From Neobacillus niacini (lineage in GTDB: Bacteria > Bacillota > Bacilli > Bacillales > Cytobacillaceae): a stretch of DNA of 64,000 bases. Shown one piece after another: positions 17,909 to 26,618 of the stretch. The notes below the pieces were generated by a model. That model saw only the letters and a list, made by a program, of their open reading frames with translations, ran no database searches and was not told the DNA's origin. The stretch spans positions 434,001 through 498,000 of the forward strand of contig NZ_JACWFG010000011.1 of NCBI RefSeq assembly GCF_019749295.1. The letters run 5' to 3'. Made by a program: the position numbers and the translations under genes. How positions within the stretch are numbered: position 1 is the stretch's first letter; each line of letters opens with the position of its first letter.

Positions 17909-19627
17909 ATGGTGAAGCAAAAATTAACAGCACCGGAGGGCGCACCAAGCGATGTCGAGCGTATAAAAAAAGAGAGTAATTTTCTACGCGGTACATTGAA
18001 GGAAGTCATGCTAGACCGAATGAGTGCAGGGATTCCAGATGATGATAACCGCTTAATGAAGCACCATGGCAGTTATTTGCAGGATGACCGTGACCTCCGG
18101 AATGAGCGTCAAAAGCAAAAATTAGAGCCTGCTTATCAGTTCATGCTTCGTGTCCGATTGCCTGGGGGTGTAGCGACACCATCCCAATGGTTAGTAATGG
18201 ATGAGTTAGCTGATAAAAACGGCAACGGTACGTTAAAACTGACTACACGTCAGACATTTCAAATGCATGGAATTCTAAAATGGAATATGAAAAACACGAT
18301 ACAGGAAATTCATTCGACGCTTCTGGATACAATCGCTGCATGCGGGGATGTAAATCGTAATGTATTGTGTACATCGAATCCATATCAATCAGAGATTCAT
18401 ATGGAAGTATATGAATGGGCAAAACAATTGAGTAATTACTTACTGCCACGTACAAGAGCCTATCATGAAGTTTGGCTTGATGAAGAAAAGGTGGCAAGTA
18501 CTCCTGAAGTAGAAGATGTTGAACCGATGTATGGACCACTCTATCTGCCGCGTAAATTCAAAATTGGTATAGCAGTTCCGCCAGCAAATGATATCGATGT
18601 CTTTTCACAGGATCTTGGGTTGATTGCCATTGTTGAAGAAGGCAAGCTTGTCGGATTTAACGTTGCAATTGGCGGCGGTATGGGCAGTTCACATGGTGAT
18701 AAGGAGACATACCCGCAATTAGCCAAGGTTATTGGCTTCTGTACACCTGATCAAGTTCAAGATGTAGCAGAAAAAATCATTACCATTCAGCGCGACTACG
18801 GTAACCGTTCTGAGCGAAAAAATGCACGATTCAAGTACACAGTTGATCGCCTAGGGCTTGAAACCGTCAAGGAAGAACTAGAAAATCGACTTGGCTATAA
18901 TCTAGGTGAAGCAAGACACTATCATTTTGATGATAATAGTGATCGATATGGCTGGGTAAAAGGTGTTCAAGGTAAATGGCATTACACTCTTTATATCCAA
19001 AATGGCCGTGTTGCGGATTTTGACGGATATAAGCTGAAGACTGCTTTGAAAGAAATTGCGAAAATCCATAAAGGCGAATTCCGTTTAACTGCAAATCAGA
19101 ATGTAATAATAGCGAATGTTTCAAGCCAGAAGAAGAAGCAGATTAATGAATTAATTGAAGAATATGGGTTGACGGATGGCAGTCATTATTCTGCACTCCG
19201 CCGCAGCTCTATGGCATGTGTGGCACTCCCAACCTGTGGGTTAGCCATGGCAGAGGCTGAGAGATACTTACCTAAACTGATCGATAAAATAGAGGATATT
19301 CTCGATGAAAATGGTCTAAAGGATAAAGAAATTACCATCCGGATGACTGGCTGTCCAAACGGATGCGCACGACCTGGACTTGGAGAAATTGCTTTTATGG
19401 GTAAAGCAGTAGGGAAGTATAATATGTATTTAGGTGCGGCTTTTGACGGCAGCCGACTCAACAAAATGTATCGAGAAAATATCGGTGAAGAAGAAATCTT
19501 GAGCGAACTGCGTGTCATTCTTTCGCGTTACGCAAAAGAACGAGAGCAAGACGAGCACTTTGGTGATTTTGTTATTCGCGCAGGTATCATCAAAGCTACG
19601 ACAGACGGTACAAATTTTCATGATTAA
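17909..19627 (+). CDS. cysI: Sulfite reductase [NADPH] hemoprotein beta subunit
   Basis: Catalyses six-electron reduction of sulfite to sulfide at a siroheme coupled to a [4Fe-4S] cluster. The 572-residue protein has the duplicated nitrite/sulfite reductase architecture. The cluster and siroheme cysteines are visible as ACVALPTC (about 431-438) and [11 protein letters not shown] (about 476-486). The start follows GGAAGGAG, 28 bp after cysJ, and a strong terminator closes the pair. Confidence 0.95.
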   Translation: MVKQKLTAPEGAPSDVERIKKESNFLRGTLKEVMLDRMSAGIPDDDNRLMKHHGSYLQDDRDLRNERQKQKLEPAYQFMLRVRLPGGVATPSQWLVMDELADKNGNGTLKLTTRQTFQMHGILKWNMKNTIQEIHSTLLDTIAACGDVNRNVLCTSNPYQSEIHMEVYEWAKQLSNYLLPRTRAYHEVWLDEEKVASTPEVEDVEPMYGPLYLPRKFKIGIAVPPANDIDVFSQDLGLIAIVEEGKLVGFNVAIGGGMGSSHGDKETYPQLAKVIGFCTPDQVQDVAEKIITIQRDYGNRSERKNARFKYTVDRLGLETVKEELENRLGYNLGEARHYHFDDNSDRYGWVKGVQGKWHYTLYIQNGRVADFDGYKLKTALKEIAKIHKGEFRLTANQNVIIANVSSQKKKQINELIEEYGLTDGSHYSALRRSSMACVALPTCGLAMAEAERYLPKLIDKIEDILDENGLKDKEITIRMTGCPNGCARPGLGEIAFMGKAVGKYNMYLGAAFDGSRLNKMYRENIGEEEILSELRVILSRYAKEREQDEHFGDFVIRAGIIKATTDGTNFHD

Positions 19628-19631
19628 TACT

Positions 19632-19663
19632 AAAAAAGAGACAGATTTCCTGTCTCTTTTTTT
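19632..19663 (+). terminator. Terminator of cysJI
   Basis: GAGACAG (19638-19644) pairs with CTGTCTC (19650-19656), extended by A/T pairs and followed by a seven-T run. Confidence 0.92.
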
Positions 19664-19752
19664 AATGAGTGCTTTTCTGAATTTTCAAACTACGTCTAGT
19701 TTTGTCACTTTTTCACTTGTTTTATCGAAACGATTTAATAGATTTAAAAAAA

Positions 19753-19761
19753 TGCTATAAT
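19753..19761 (+). promoter_or_regulatory. Extended -10 promoter
   Basis: TGCTATAAT at 19753-19761 is a perfect extended -10 element, 67 bp upstream of the Spo0E-like start. No good -35 box is visible, as is common for extended -10 promoters. Confidence 0.5.
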
Positions 19762-19827
19762 TCATTTCATGACATTAAAAGATTAACGCATCTAAGTAAT
19801 TTATTTATTTCAGAGGTGTATTTTGTA

Positions 19828-20103
19828 ATGAGGATAGTAGATTTAGAAGAGGCAATAAGCGAGAAAAGAGCTGAGATGATTAAAATTGGTATGACAAAAG
19901 GACTGTCTAGTAAAGAAACAGTCGTATGCAGCCAGGAACTAGACAGATTGCTCAATGACTATAGAAGATTAACGGCAATGCAAGGACGGTCTAAATTACC
20001 TTCATTTCAAGAAGAACTTTTAACCTTTATTCAGAACTTGCAAAAATTATTAGCAAGACCGTACAAACTATTACTTCCTTACAAGAGTAATAGATTCTTC
20101 TAA
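19828..20103 (+). CDS. Spo0E-like aspartyl-phosphate phosphatase
   Basis: Small phosphatase of the Spo0E family, which removes phosphate from Spo0A~P and so delays sporulation. The 91-residue protein shows the paired-helix core with the signature SQELDRLLNDYRRL (about 34-47) and a basic C-terminal extension. I chose ATG 19828 behind AGAGGTG; the frame is open further upstream but has no binding site there. It is a single-gene unit between an extended -10 promoter and a terminator. The cognate response regulator is inferred from the family. Confidence 0.82.
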   Translation: MRIVDLEEAISEKRAEMIKIGMTKGLSSKETVVCSQELDRLLNDYRRLTAMQGRSKLPSFQEELLTFIQNLQKLLARPYKLLLPYKSNRFF

Positions 20104-20132
20104 GTTATATGTATTCTAATAAAGGTATATTC

Positions 20133-20170
20133 AGACCCACCCATTTGTCCAAGATGGGTCTTTTTTTTTG
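20133..20170 (+). terminator. Terminator of the Spo0E-like gene
   Basis: AGACCCA (20133-20139) pairs with TGGGTCT (20155-20161), followed by a run of about nine T residues. Confidence 0.88.
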
Positions 20171-20179
20171 AAGATTTTC

Positions 20180-20365
20180 TTAGGTACGCTGGATCGTAGA
20201 GGTAGAGAAGCTTTTTACCATTTTCTGCAGGTTTCTATGTGCTTCTCTTAGTTTTATCGTTTCTTCGATGATTTTTTGGAATCCTTCAATGTCTCTATCA
20301 GATGCATATAAAAGTGTCTTTGGTACTCCTTCAGCAATTTGTTGTAGGGTAATATCTTGACTCAT
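20180..20365 (-). CDS. Small hypothetical helical protein
   Basis: A 61-residue protein starting at MSQDITLQQIAEGVPKTLL, with AAAGGTGG eight bases upstream of the ATG on the minus strand. It looks almost wholly helical and contains no cysteine or membrane segment. It is convergent with the Spo0E-like gene. I do not recognise the family and assign no function. Confidence 0.5.
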   Translation of the reverse strand: MSQDITLQQIAEGVPKTLLYASDRDIEGFQKIIEETIKLREAHRNLQKMVKSFSTSTIQRT

Positions 20366-20623
20366 AGCAATGACCACCTTTCAACTTATTCAATAGACTT
20401 GTTTTTCGTCTACTTTAATAGTTTTAGAAAAAGGTGGGTTTCTCCTGCTTAGACTATAAAAAACTTATCTACATGAATCACCAGATTCTATTAGAAATAG
20501 GTATCTTCTCGCAAATAACGACGGGAATCCATCATTCTTGTTTATGAAATGTAGAAAAATATTTAAGAAAATTCAGTTAATAGAAAAATTCTTAGAAAAT
20601 TTAGCAGAATAAAAGAATAGTAG

Positions 20624-20675
20624 TTGACTTACTTTAAGATTATAATATAATAAAACCAATAGTTTTACTTGGTAT
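20624..20675 (+). promoter_or_regulatory. ssu promoter with overlapping palindromic operator
   Basis: TTGACT (20624-20629), a 16-nt spacer and TATAAT (20646-20651) form a good sigma-A promoter. The imperfect palindrome AAACCAA...TTGGTATT (20653-20675) covers the expected transcription start, so a repressor could block initiation. CymR is the obvious candidate for sulfur control, but I cannot confirm its consensus from sequence alone. Confidence 0.6.
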
Positions 20676-20696
20676 TAAAAAAGAGGTGAGACATAC

Positions 20697-21539
20697 ATGT
20701 ATTTGACAATAGATGGAATACAAAAAAGTTTTGTAAATGATAGAAAAGAAAACGTAAAAGTTCTCGATGGAATAAATTTGAATGTTAAAAAAGGGAGCTT
20801 TGTCTCCATTGTTGGACCATCAGGGTGTGGGAAGTCTACTTTGCTTTACCTTGTTGCAGGTCTTGACAAAGCCGATAGCGGAGAAATTCGGGTCGATGGA
20901 GAATTGGTATCAAAACCAGGTCCAGAACGAGTAGTAGTCTTCCAGGAAGCAGGTCTGTTTCCATGGCTGACAGTTTTAGAAAATGTAACTTACGGGCTGA
21001 TTCTGAAAAAAATGCCAAAAGAAGAGGCGAAAGCAAAGGCGCTGGATGTTTTAAAAATGGTTCACCTGAGTAAGCATGCGAACTCCTATCCTCACGAATT
21101 ATCGGGCGGAATGAAGCAAAGGGTTTCCATCGCTAGAGCGTTAGTCATGGAGCCTGACATCCTGTTAATGGATGAGCCATTTTCAGCATTAGATGAACAA
21201 ACAAGAATGGTGCTCCATAAGGAACTGCTGGATATTTGGAGAAAGACAAAAGTTACCATCTTCTTCATTACTCACAATATTAGAGAAGCGGTTCTTCTTT
21301 CAGAAGAAGTGGTTGTTTTTGCTACACGTCCTGGAAGGATTAAAGAAATTATACCTGTTCCAACCATGAAGGATGGGGTTACACCAGACAGTGTAACGTT
21401 AAATACGGAACAAAGAATTTTGTCTATTTTACAGGAAGAAATCGAAAAAGTATTGAAGGAGGAAATGGGTGATGACTACAGCTTTAAGACGGATCATCTT
21501 CATCGCGGCGATAGCGGTGATATGGGAAGTCACATCTAG
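20697..21539 (+). CDS. ssuB: Aliphatic sulfonate-type ABC transporter, ATP-binding protein
   Basis: ATPase of a nitrate/sulfonate/taurine-type importer, 280 residues. Visible motifs are Walker A GPSGCGKST (about 41-49), signature LSGGMKQR, Walker B ILLMDEPFSALD and the H-loop FITHN. It begins behind AAAGAGGTGAG and overlaps the permease gene by 68 bp. The sulfonate assignment rests on family and on nearby sulfur genes; the substrate is not proven. Confidence 0.85.
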   Translation: MYLTIDGIQKSFVNDRKENVKVLDGINLNVKKGSFVSIVGPSGCGKSTLLYLVAGLDKADSGEIRVDGELVSKPGPERVVVFQEAGLFPWLTVLENVTYGLILKKMPKEEAKAKALDVLKMVHLSKHANSYPHELSGGMKQRVSIARALVMEPDILLMDEPFSALDEQTRMVLHKELLDIWRKTKVTIFFITHNIREAVLLSEEVVVFATRPGRIKEIIPVPTMKDGVTPDSVTLNTEQRILSILQEEIEKVLKEEMGDDYSFKTDHLHRGDSGDMGSHI

Positions 21540-22233
21540 ATTTTCCAGCCTCCCAGATTTTATGTTCCCCAGCCTGACTCAGGTACTCGACACACTTTTT
21601 AACGGCTTAATCAGTGGTCAAATTACTTTGGCCATTGGAAAAAGTATGGGACGTATCCTCCTCGGGTTTACGATTGCAATCGTTGTGGGATTAATATTAG
21701 GGTACTTCATCTGGCGATATAAACTGATCGAAGATACACTCGGTTTTGTGGTAACAGCACTTCAGTCGATTCCAAGTATTGTTTGGTTTCCGCTAGCGAT
21801 CATTTGGTTTGGTTTAAATGACTTTTCGATTCTATTTATTGTTACAATTGGTGCCACGTGGACGATGACGGTGAACGCAACAAGCGGATTCAAGAATGTA
21901 CCTCAGCTTTATCAGCGTGTTGCGAAGGTATATGGTTCAAGTGGTATTCATTTCTTACGGACTGTGATTCTCCCTGCATCTGTACCGCAAATTATTTCAG
22001 GGCTGCGGATTGCTTGGGCATTCTCATGGCGTGCCTTAATGGCAGGAGAACTCCTCGGCGGCGGGGGCGGCCTTGGACAACTTCTTGAAATGGGACGTTC
22101 ACTCGGTCAAATGGATTTAGTTATTTCTGTCATGATTATTATTGCGATTATTGGAACTATAGTCGATAATGTTGTATTTTCAAGACTCGAACGCAATGTA
22201 GAAGTAAAATGGGGTATTAGAAAAAGAGCTTAA
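21472..22233 (+). CDS. ssuC: Aliphatic sulfonate-type ABC transporter, permease
   Basis: Membrane component of the importer, 253 residues with about six hydrophobic segments. The binding-protein-dependent permease loop is visible around VAKVYGSSGIHFLRTVILPA, which contacts the ATPase. I chose ATG 21472, eight bases after AAGGAGG, over GTG 21469. It is translationally coupled to the ATPase gene by overlap. Confidence 0.85.
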   Translation: MTTALRRIIFIAAIAVIWEVTSRFSSLPDFMFPSLTQVLDTLFNGLISGQITLAIGKSMGRILLGFTIAIVVGLILGYFIWRYKLIEDTLGFVVTALQSIPSIVWFPLAIIWFGLNDFSILFIVTIGATWTMTVNATSGFKNVPQLYQRVAKVYGSSGIHFLRTVILPASVPQIISGLRIAWAFSWRALMAGELLGGGGGLGQLLEMGRSLGQMDLVISVMIIIAIIGTIVDNVVFSRLERNVEVKWGIRKRA

Positions 22234-22264
22234 TAAAATACTTATGTAGCCAGGAGAGAAAAAA

Positions 22265-23266
22265 ATGTTGAAAAAATCTATGCTGTATGTTTTGATCACG
22301 ATATTATTTATGGCACTTTTAAGTGGATGTGCCCAATCCTCCAACGAGGGTAAAGGCGACGGTGGAGAAGTTAAGACTGTTAAGATTGGTTATTTTCCAA
22401 ACCTTACACATATTGCAACGATTGTAGCACTTGAAAAAGGTTATTTTGAAGAATCCTTCGGTAAGGGTGTTACCATTGAAACCAAAACAGTGGCAAATGG
22501 CGGATTATTTATGGAAGCAATGGCAACGAAGGCCATTGACGTTGGTACAGTAGGTCCTGGCCCATTACTTAACTTCTATGTTAAAAACAAAGAGTATCAT
22601 CTTATCTCAGGAGCGGTAAATGGCGGAGCTGTTCTAGTAGCTGCAGAAGGCAGCGGAGTAGAAAAGCTAGAAGATTTAGATGGAAAAAAAGTAGCGATTC
22701 CGGTTATTGGAAGCACACAGGATGTTATGCTGCGTAAAGCATTAAAAGAAGCCGACTTAAAAGCGAAAACAAGTGGCGGTACAGTCGATTTATTTGCTGC
22801 AGCGCCTGCTGACACTGCATCACTTTTCATCCAAAAACAAGTAGATGCAGCCGCAACACAAGAGCCTTGGGGATATGTCCTTGAAAACCAAGCAAATGGT
22901 AAACTCCTTTTAGACTGGGATGAATTTGCATGGGGTAAGGAATCAACCAATACTGTTGTTGCAGCTAGATCTGACTTCTTGAAAAACAAAGACATTTCAC
23001 AGAAGTATCTTGACGCTCACAAAAAATCAGTAAAATTCATTCAGGACAATCCAGAAGAAAGTAAGGAAATTGTCATTAAGCATTTAAAAGATCTTACTGG
23101 TAAAGAGTTAAATAAAGACGAAGTGGATGCAGCATTTTCTCGTTTAGCTGTAACTACGGATGTCAATGAAAAAGTAATTCAGGAAATGGCCGATATCAGC
23201 AAAGAAGCTGGATATATTCCAAGCAGTGATATCAAAGGCTTAATTGATTTATCATTAGTGAAGTAA
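22265..23266 (+). CDS. ssuA: Aliphatic sulfonate-type ABC transporter, substrate-binding lipoprotein
   Basis: Extracellular solute-binding lipoprotein of 333 residues. The signal peptide ends in the lipobox LLSGC (Cys about 21), followed by a low-complexity linker and an SsuA/NMT1-like periplasmic-binding fold with VKIGYFPNLTHIATIVALEK and GTVGPGPLLNFYV. It is last in the operon, behind CAGGAGAG, and a terminator follows. Confidence 0.88.
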   Translation: MLKKSMLYVLITILFMALLSGCAQSSNEGKGDGGEVKTVKIGYFPNLTHIATIVALEKGYFEESFGKGVTIETKTVANGGLFMEAMATKAIDVGTVGPGPLLNFYVKNKEYHLISGAVNGGAVLVAAEGSGVEKLEDLDGKKVAIPVIGSTQDVMLRKALKEADLKAKTSGGTVDLFAAAPADTASLFIQKQVDAAATQEPWGYVLENQANGKLLLDWDEFAWGKESTNTVVAARSDFLKNKDISQKYLDAHKKSVKFIQDNPEESKEIVIKHLKDLTGKELNKDEVDAAFSRLAVTTDVNEKVIQEMADISKEAGYIPSSDIKGLIDLSLVK

Positions 23267-23272
23267 TAAAGG

Positions 23273-23312
23273 AAGGTTTTGGGCTCAATTTTGAGTTCAA
23301 AACCTTTTTTTA
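23273..23312 (+). terminator. Terminator of the ssu operon
   Basis: AAGGTTTTG (23273-23281) pairs with CAAAACCTT (23298-23306), with an inner CTCAA/TTGAG stem, followed by a T run. Confidence 0.9.
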
Positions 23313-23355
23313 AGGTAAAATAAAAAAGGAAATACATAGAGGAAGGATGATAGCA

Positions 23356-23781
23356 ATGAAATCAACGATTAAATGGACAGGGGATATGGCTTTTACTGGC
23401 ACTACGCCTTCAGGACATGAATTAAGAATGGACGCAGCACAAGAAATCGGCGGACAAAATAGCGGCCCAAGACCGACAGAACTGCTGCTGTATTCTCTTG
23501 CAGGATGTACAGGAATCGATATCGTCATGATCTTGAAGAAAATGCGCTTAGAACTAACTGGATTTACCATGGAAGTTGAGGGGACTCGTGCAGACACAGA
23601 ACCAAAAAAATTTACAGACTTCCATATTCACTACTCCGTAGAAGGAGACCTTCCCGAAGAAAAAGTAATCCGAGCCATCCAACTATCAAAAGACAAATAC
23701 TGCTCCGTATCACATTCACTAAGCGCCAACATAGTAGCAAGTTACTCAATCAACGGAACAAAAGGAAATCAAGTTTTATAG
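23356..23781 (+). CDS. OsmC family protein
   Basis: A 141-residue OsmC/Ohr-superfamily protein with two conserved cysteines, in LYSLAGCTGIDIV (about residue 51) and KDKYCSVSHS (about 116), the usual peroxidatic pair. It resembles the YhfA-like branch. I chose ATG 23356, nine bases after AGAGGAAGG, over ATG 23347, which overlaps the site. A role in reducing organic or sulfur peroxides is inferred from the family. Confidence 0.85.
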   Translation: MKSTIKWTGDMAFTGTTPSGHELRMDAAQEIGGQNSGPRPTELLLYSLAGCTGIDIVMILKKMRLELTGFTMEVEGTRADTEPKKFTDFHIHYSVEGDLPEEKVIRAIQLSKDKYCSVSHSLSANIVASYSINGTKGNQVL

Positions 23782-23797
23782 AGTTTTAATATTATTT

Positions 23798-23948
23798 TTC
23801 ATGAAACTCAAATCAAGGATAATAATGAAATAATGGACCTCATAAAGCGTTCATGAGGCTCAAATTAATGATAAAAATGAAAAAGTGGTCCTCATAAAGG
23901 GTTCATGAAGCTCATATCAAGGATAAAAACGAAAAGTGGTATTCATGT
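23798..23948. repeat. Tandem 52-bp repeat array, locus B (3 units)
   Basis: Units start at 23798, 23850 and 23902, exactly 52 bp apart, each beginning TTCATGA(A/G)(A/G)CTCA and ending near CCTCATAAAGSG. The ends form inverted repeats (ATGAGG with CCTCAT in unit 2). The third unit runs into the terminator of the J-domain gene. The sequence matches locus C at 42308 but not locus A closely. Confidence 0.85.
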
Positions 23949-23979
23949 AAAAAAGGATTCAGCTTTTGGCTGAATCCTT
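23947..23979 (-). terminator. Terminator of the J-domain gene
   Basis: AAGGATTCAGC (23953-23963) pairs with GCTGAATCCTT (23969-23979). On the minus strand the stem is followed by a T run. The stop codon of the gene lies inside the stem. Confidence 0.88.
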
Positions 23980-24492
23980 AATATTTGTGTAGTGATCATA
24001 AAACACTTTAAAAAGTCGATCATCTCCGCCTCGATCCGGATGAAGCGCTTTTAATATCTTTTTATACTCCTTCTTAATCACCTCACTATCACTATCAGCC
24101 TCTAAGCCTAATATCGTGGTTAGAGTCAGTGGCGGCGGCGATTCTGAGAGTTCATACTCAGCTTTCAGCATTCTTTTGAGTGATCTATTTTTTGCTTGTT
24201 CAATCCTTAATGAGGCTCTTAATTGATCTATCTCCTCTTTGAAGGTTTGATTTTCACGAAAGGTTTTTTCCCATTGGTGATAATCTACTCCGAACTGCTT
24301 CGTCTTGCTCTCAATCTTCTTTTCTAAGATAAAGGATGCTAGATCAACAGGATTTATAGAGTAATCTAGATTGAGATGCTTCGTCCTTCTAGCCTTGATT
24401 TTTCCATCGAGAATCCAGCGGATGACCACTTGCTCACTATCCGTAATCCCCTCAGCTCTAAGCTGTTCTGTCACTTCTTTAACATTTAACAT
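23959..24492 (-). CDS. Predicted HTH and J-domain protein
   Basis: A 177-residue protein of three parts. The N-terminal 55 residues look like an excisionase/MerR-type helix-turn-helix (VTEQLRAEGITDSEQVVIRW, then a basic segment KIKARRTKH). A coiled-coil-like helix follows (about 60-115, KEEIDQLRASLRIEQAKNRS). The C-terminal 60 residues are a J-domain, with the HPD motif in ILKALHPDRGGDDRLF. J-domains stimulate DnaK-type chaperones, so this may target DnaK to a DNA-bound or coiled-coil partner. It is a single gene between the repeat array and queF. The function is inferred. Confidence 0.72.
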   Translation of the reverse strand: MLNVKEVTEQLRAEGITDSEQVVIRWILDGKIKARRTKHLNLDYSINPVDLASFILEKKIESKTKQFGVDYHQWEKTFRENQTFKEEIDQLRASLRIEQAKNRSLKRMLKAEYELSESPPPLTLTTILGLEADSDSEVIKKEYKKILKALHPDRGGDDRLFKVFYDHYTNIKDSAKS

Positions 24493-24608
24493 CTAATCAA
24501 CTCATTCTCATTCGTCTAATAACTACTAAACTCAATGTATCACATGGAAAATGTTAAAGGTTTACAAGACTATTTAATTTGTATTAAAAATAGTTTTCAA
24601 TTTATGTC

Positions 24609-25109
24609 TTATCGATTATCTACTTTTTCTGGATAAAGATCATGGTTCATCAAACGAAAGGCTGCCATCTCTTCAAACTTTGTGCCTGGTTTACCGTAGT
24701 TACACCATGGGTCAATAGAGATGCCGCCGCGCGGTGTGAATTTACCCCAGACTTCAATGTAACGGGGGTCTAGCAGCTTAATAAGATCGTTCATGATAAT
24801 ATTTACACAGTCCTCGTGGAAATCACCATGATTTCTAAAGCTGAACAAATAGAGTTTTAGAGATTTGCTCTCTACTATTTTTTTATTCGGGATATATGAA
24901 ATATACATCGTTGCAAAATCGGGCTGATGAGTAAGCGGGCAAAGACTAGTAAATTCCGGGCAATTAAATTTTACGAAATAATCACGTTCAGGGTGAAGAT
25001 TATCGACTGACTCCAAAACCTCTGGAGCATATTCAAATGAGTATTGTGTATTTTGATTTCCTAGTAGTGTTAAATCTTTTAATCCTTCTTCGTGGCTGCG
25101 GCCTGACAT
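24609..25109 (-). CDS. queF: NADPH-dependent 7-cyano-7-deazaguanine reductase
   Basis: Reduces preQ0 to preQ1, the last small-molecule step before insertion into tRNA for queuosine. The 166-residue single-domain protein has the catalytic cysteine in [14 protein letters not shown] and the QueF motif [20 protein letters not shown], and closely follows the B. subtilis enzyme to its end ([13 protein letters not shown]). Its own preQ1 riboswitch and terminator precede it on the minus strand, giving product feedback. Confidence 0.97.
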   Translation of the reverse strand: MSGRSHEEGLKDLTLLGNQNTQYSFEYAPEVLESVDNLHPERDYFVKFNCPEFTSLCPLTHQPDFATMYISYIPNKKIVESKSLKLYLFSFRNHGDFHEDCVNIIMNDLIKLLDPRYIEVWGKFTPRGGISIDPWCNYGKPGTKFEEMAAFRLMNHDLYPEKVDNR

Positions 25110-25182
25110 AAAAAAACCTCCAGTAAATGTTTATTCCAGAGAGCCCAAGCAATCATTCTATAACAACTAATTTGATAGAAAC

Positions 25183-25211
25183 AAAAAGCCATGTCCAGTT
25201 ATGGACATGGC
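25183..25211 (-). terminator. preQ1-controlled terminator of queF
   Basis: GCCATGTCCA (25188-25197) pairs with TGGACATGGC (25202-25211). Read on the minus strand it is followed by TTTTTG. It sits between the aptamer and the queF start, as an expression platform should. Confidence 0.88.
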
Positions 25212-25226
25212 ATAAAGTCATGTATC

Positions 25227-25265
25227 CATAGTTTTTTATAGAGGGTAACAGCTATGAACCTCTCC
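25227..25265 (-). promoter_or_regulatory. preQ1-I riboswitch upstream of queF
   Basis: Read on the minus strand, GAGAGGTTCATAGCTGTTA, CCCTCT and ATAAAAAACTA give the preQ1-I pattern: an AGGTTC stem-loop closed by CCTCT, then an A-rich tail ending in CTA that folds back as a pseudoknot. It would switch queF off when preQ1 accumulates. Confidence 0.9.
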
Positions 25266-25384
25266 CGTGTAAGTACGGGTATTATCTTCTCCATATGATA
25301 AAGGACATGGGCAAAAACGTCAAATAAAAATTTTAGGTTCCAATTTTCATTTTTTTTATGGTATCATACAAACATAAAATGAAT

Positions 25385-25418
25385 AGAGGTTCTAGCACCC
25401 CTCGTTAAAAAAACTAAG
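25385..25418 (+). promoter_or_regulatory. preQ1-I riboswitch upstream of queCDE
   Basis: AGAGGTTCTAGC, ACCCCTC and GTTAAAAAAACTAAG match the preQ1-I aptamer. A terminator follows directly. It places preQ0 synthesis under feedback from preQ1 and mirrors the riboswitch of the divergent queF gene. Confidence 0.93.
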
Positions 25419-25421
25419 ATG

Positions 25422-25455
25422 AAGCAGTACTTCTATCTTGGGGTACTGCTTTTTC
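25422..25455 (+). terminator. preQ1-controlled terminator of queCDE
   Basis: AAGCAGTAC (25422-25430) pairs with GTACTGCTT (25443-25451), followed by TTTT. Confidence 0.88.
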
Positions 25456-25480
25456 TATTTTGGAAGGAGTTTCCTTAAAC

Positions 25481-26152
25481 ATGTTAAAAGATGAAAAGGC
25501 CATTGTCGTATTTAGCGGCGGGCAGGACAGCACTACTTGTTTATTTTGGGCGTTACAACAATTTAAAGAGGTGGAAGCAGTCACATTTGATTACAATCAA
25601 CGGCATAGTTTAGAAATTGAATGTGCCAAAAATATAGCCAATGAATTAGGTGTAAGACACCATATACTCGATATGTCTTTATTAAATCAGCTGGCACCCA
25701 ATGCGCTGACACGGTCCGATATTGAAGTGAGTGATGGCGAAGAGGGTGAACTTCCTTCAACATTTGTCCCTGGACGTAACCTGCTATTCCTAACATTTGC
25801 CGGAATAGTAGCCCGTCAGGTAGGTGCTAAGCATTTAGTAACAGGAGTTTGTGAAACAGATTTCAGCGGCTACCCAGATTGCCGCGATGTATTTATCAAA
25901 TCGCTTAATGTAACGTTGAATCTTTCCATGGATGATGACTTTGTAATCCACACACCATTAATGTGGCTTAATAAAGCTGAAACGTGGGAACTTGCAGATG
26001 AATTAAATGCGTTCGAATTTGTACGCGAAAAAACACTAACCTGCTACAATGGCGTGATTTCTGACGGCTGCGGTGAATGTCCTGCATGTGTGTTAAGAAA
26101 GCGGGGACTGAATGACTTCCTAGGCGGGAGGACGAAAAATGTACGGATTTAG
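25481..26152 (+). CDS. queC: 7-cyano-7-deazaguanine synthase
   Basis: ATP-dependent conversion of 7-carboxy-7-deazaguanine to preQ0. The 223-residue protein has the PP-loop [17 protein letters not shown] near the N terminus and the zinc site [14 protein letters not shown] near the C terminus. ATG 25481 follows GGAAGGAGT; the upstream extension to 25460 runs into that site. It overlaps queD by 14 bp. Confidence 0.97.
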   Translation: MLKDEKAIVVFSGGQDSTTCLFWALQQFKEVEAVTFDYNQRHSLEIECAKNIANELGVRHHILDMSLLNQLAPNALTRSDIEVSDGEEGELPSTFVPGRNLLFLTFAGIVARQVGAKHLVTGVCETDFSGYPDCRDVFIKSLNVTLNLSMDDDFVIHTPLMWLNKAETWELADELNAFEFVREKTLTCYNGVISDGCGECPACVLRKRGLNDFLGGRTKNVRI

Positions 26153-26618
26153 AATTGTTGATAAACTGCAGAAAATAGATGAAGACATTCAGCGCAAGGA
26201 ACTAAAATATCATTCAAAGCGTGTGTTGGTGAGTAAAGAATTTACCTTTGATGCTGCCCACCATTTACACTGCTATGAAGGGAAATGCAAGAACCTGCAT
26301 GGCCATACCTATAAAGTCATCTTTGGAATTAGCGGCTATGTGGATGCTAGAGGGTTAATGATGGATTTTGGTGATATCAAAAACATTTGGAAGAATGAAA
26401 TAGAAATACACTTGGATCATCGATACCTAAATGAAACACTGCCTCCTATGAATACGACAGCTGAAAATATCGTGGTTTGGATTTATGAGAAAATGCAGGA
26501 AGCCTTAACCAAAGAAATGAATAAGGATCAGTTCCACGGTGCTAGAGTGGAATTTGTCCGGCTGTATGAAACGCCTACCAGCTATGCTGAGGCAAGAAGG
26601 GAGTGGATGGAGGAATGA
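26139..26618 (+). CDS. queD: 6-carboxy-5,6,7,8-tetrahydropterin synthase
   Basis: Converts dihydroneopterin triphosphate to carboxytetrahydropterin, the first committed step to preQ0. The 159-residue product has the zinc-binding histidines in [14 protein letters not shown] and NLHGHTYKV and the metal/active-site segment HLDHRYLNE. The start lies inside the end of queC, with GGGAGGA upstream, so the two are coupled. Confidence 0.96.
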   Translation: MYGFRIVDKLQKIDEDIQRKELKYHSKRVLVSKEFTFDAAHHLHCYEGKCKNLHGHTYKVIFGISGYVDARGLMMDFGDIKNIWKNEIEIHLDHRYLNETLPPMNTTAENIVVWIYEKMQEALTKEMNKDQFHGARVEFVRLYETPTSYAEARREWMEE

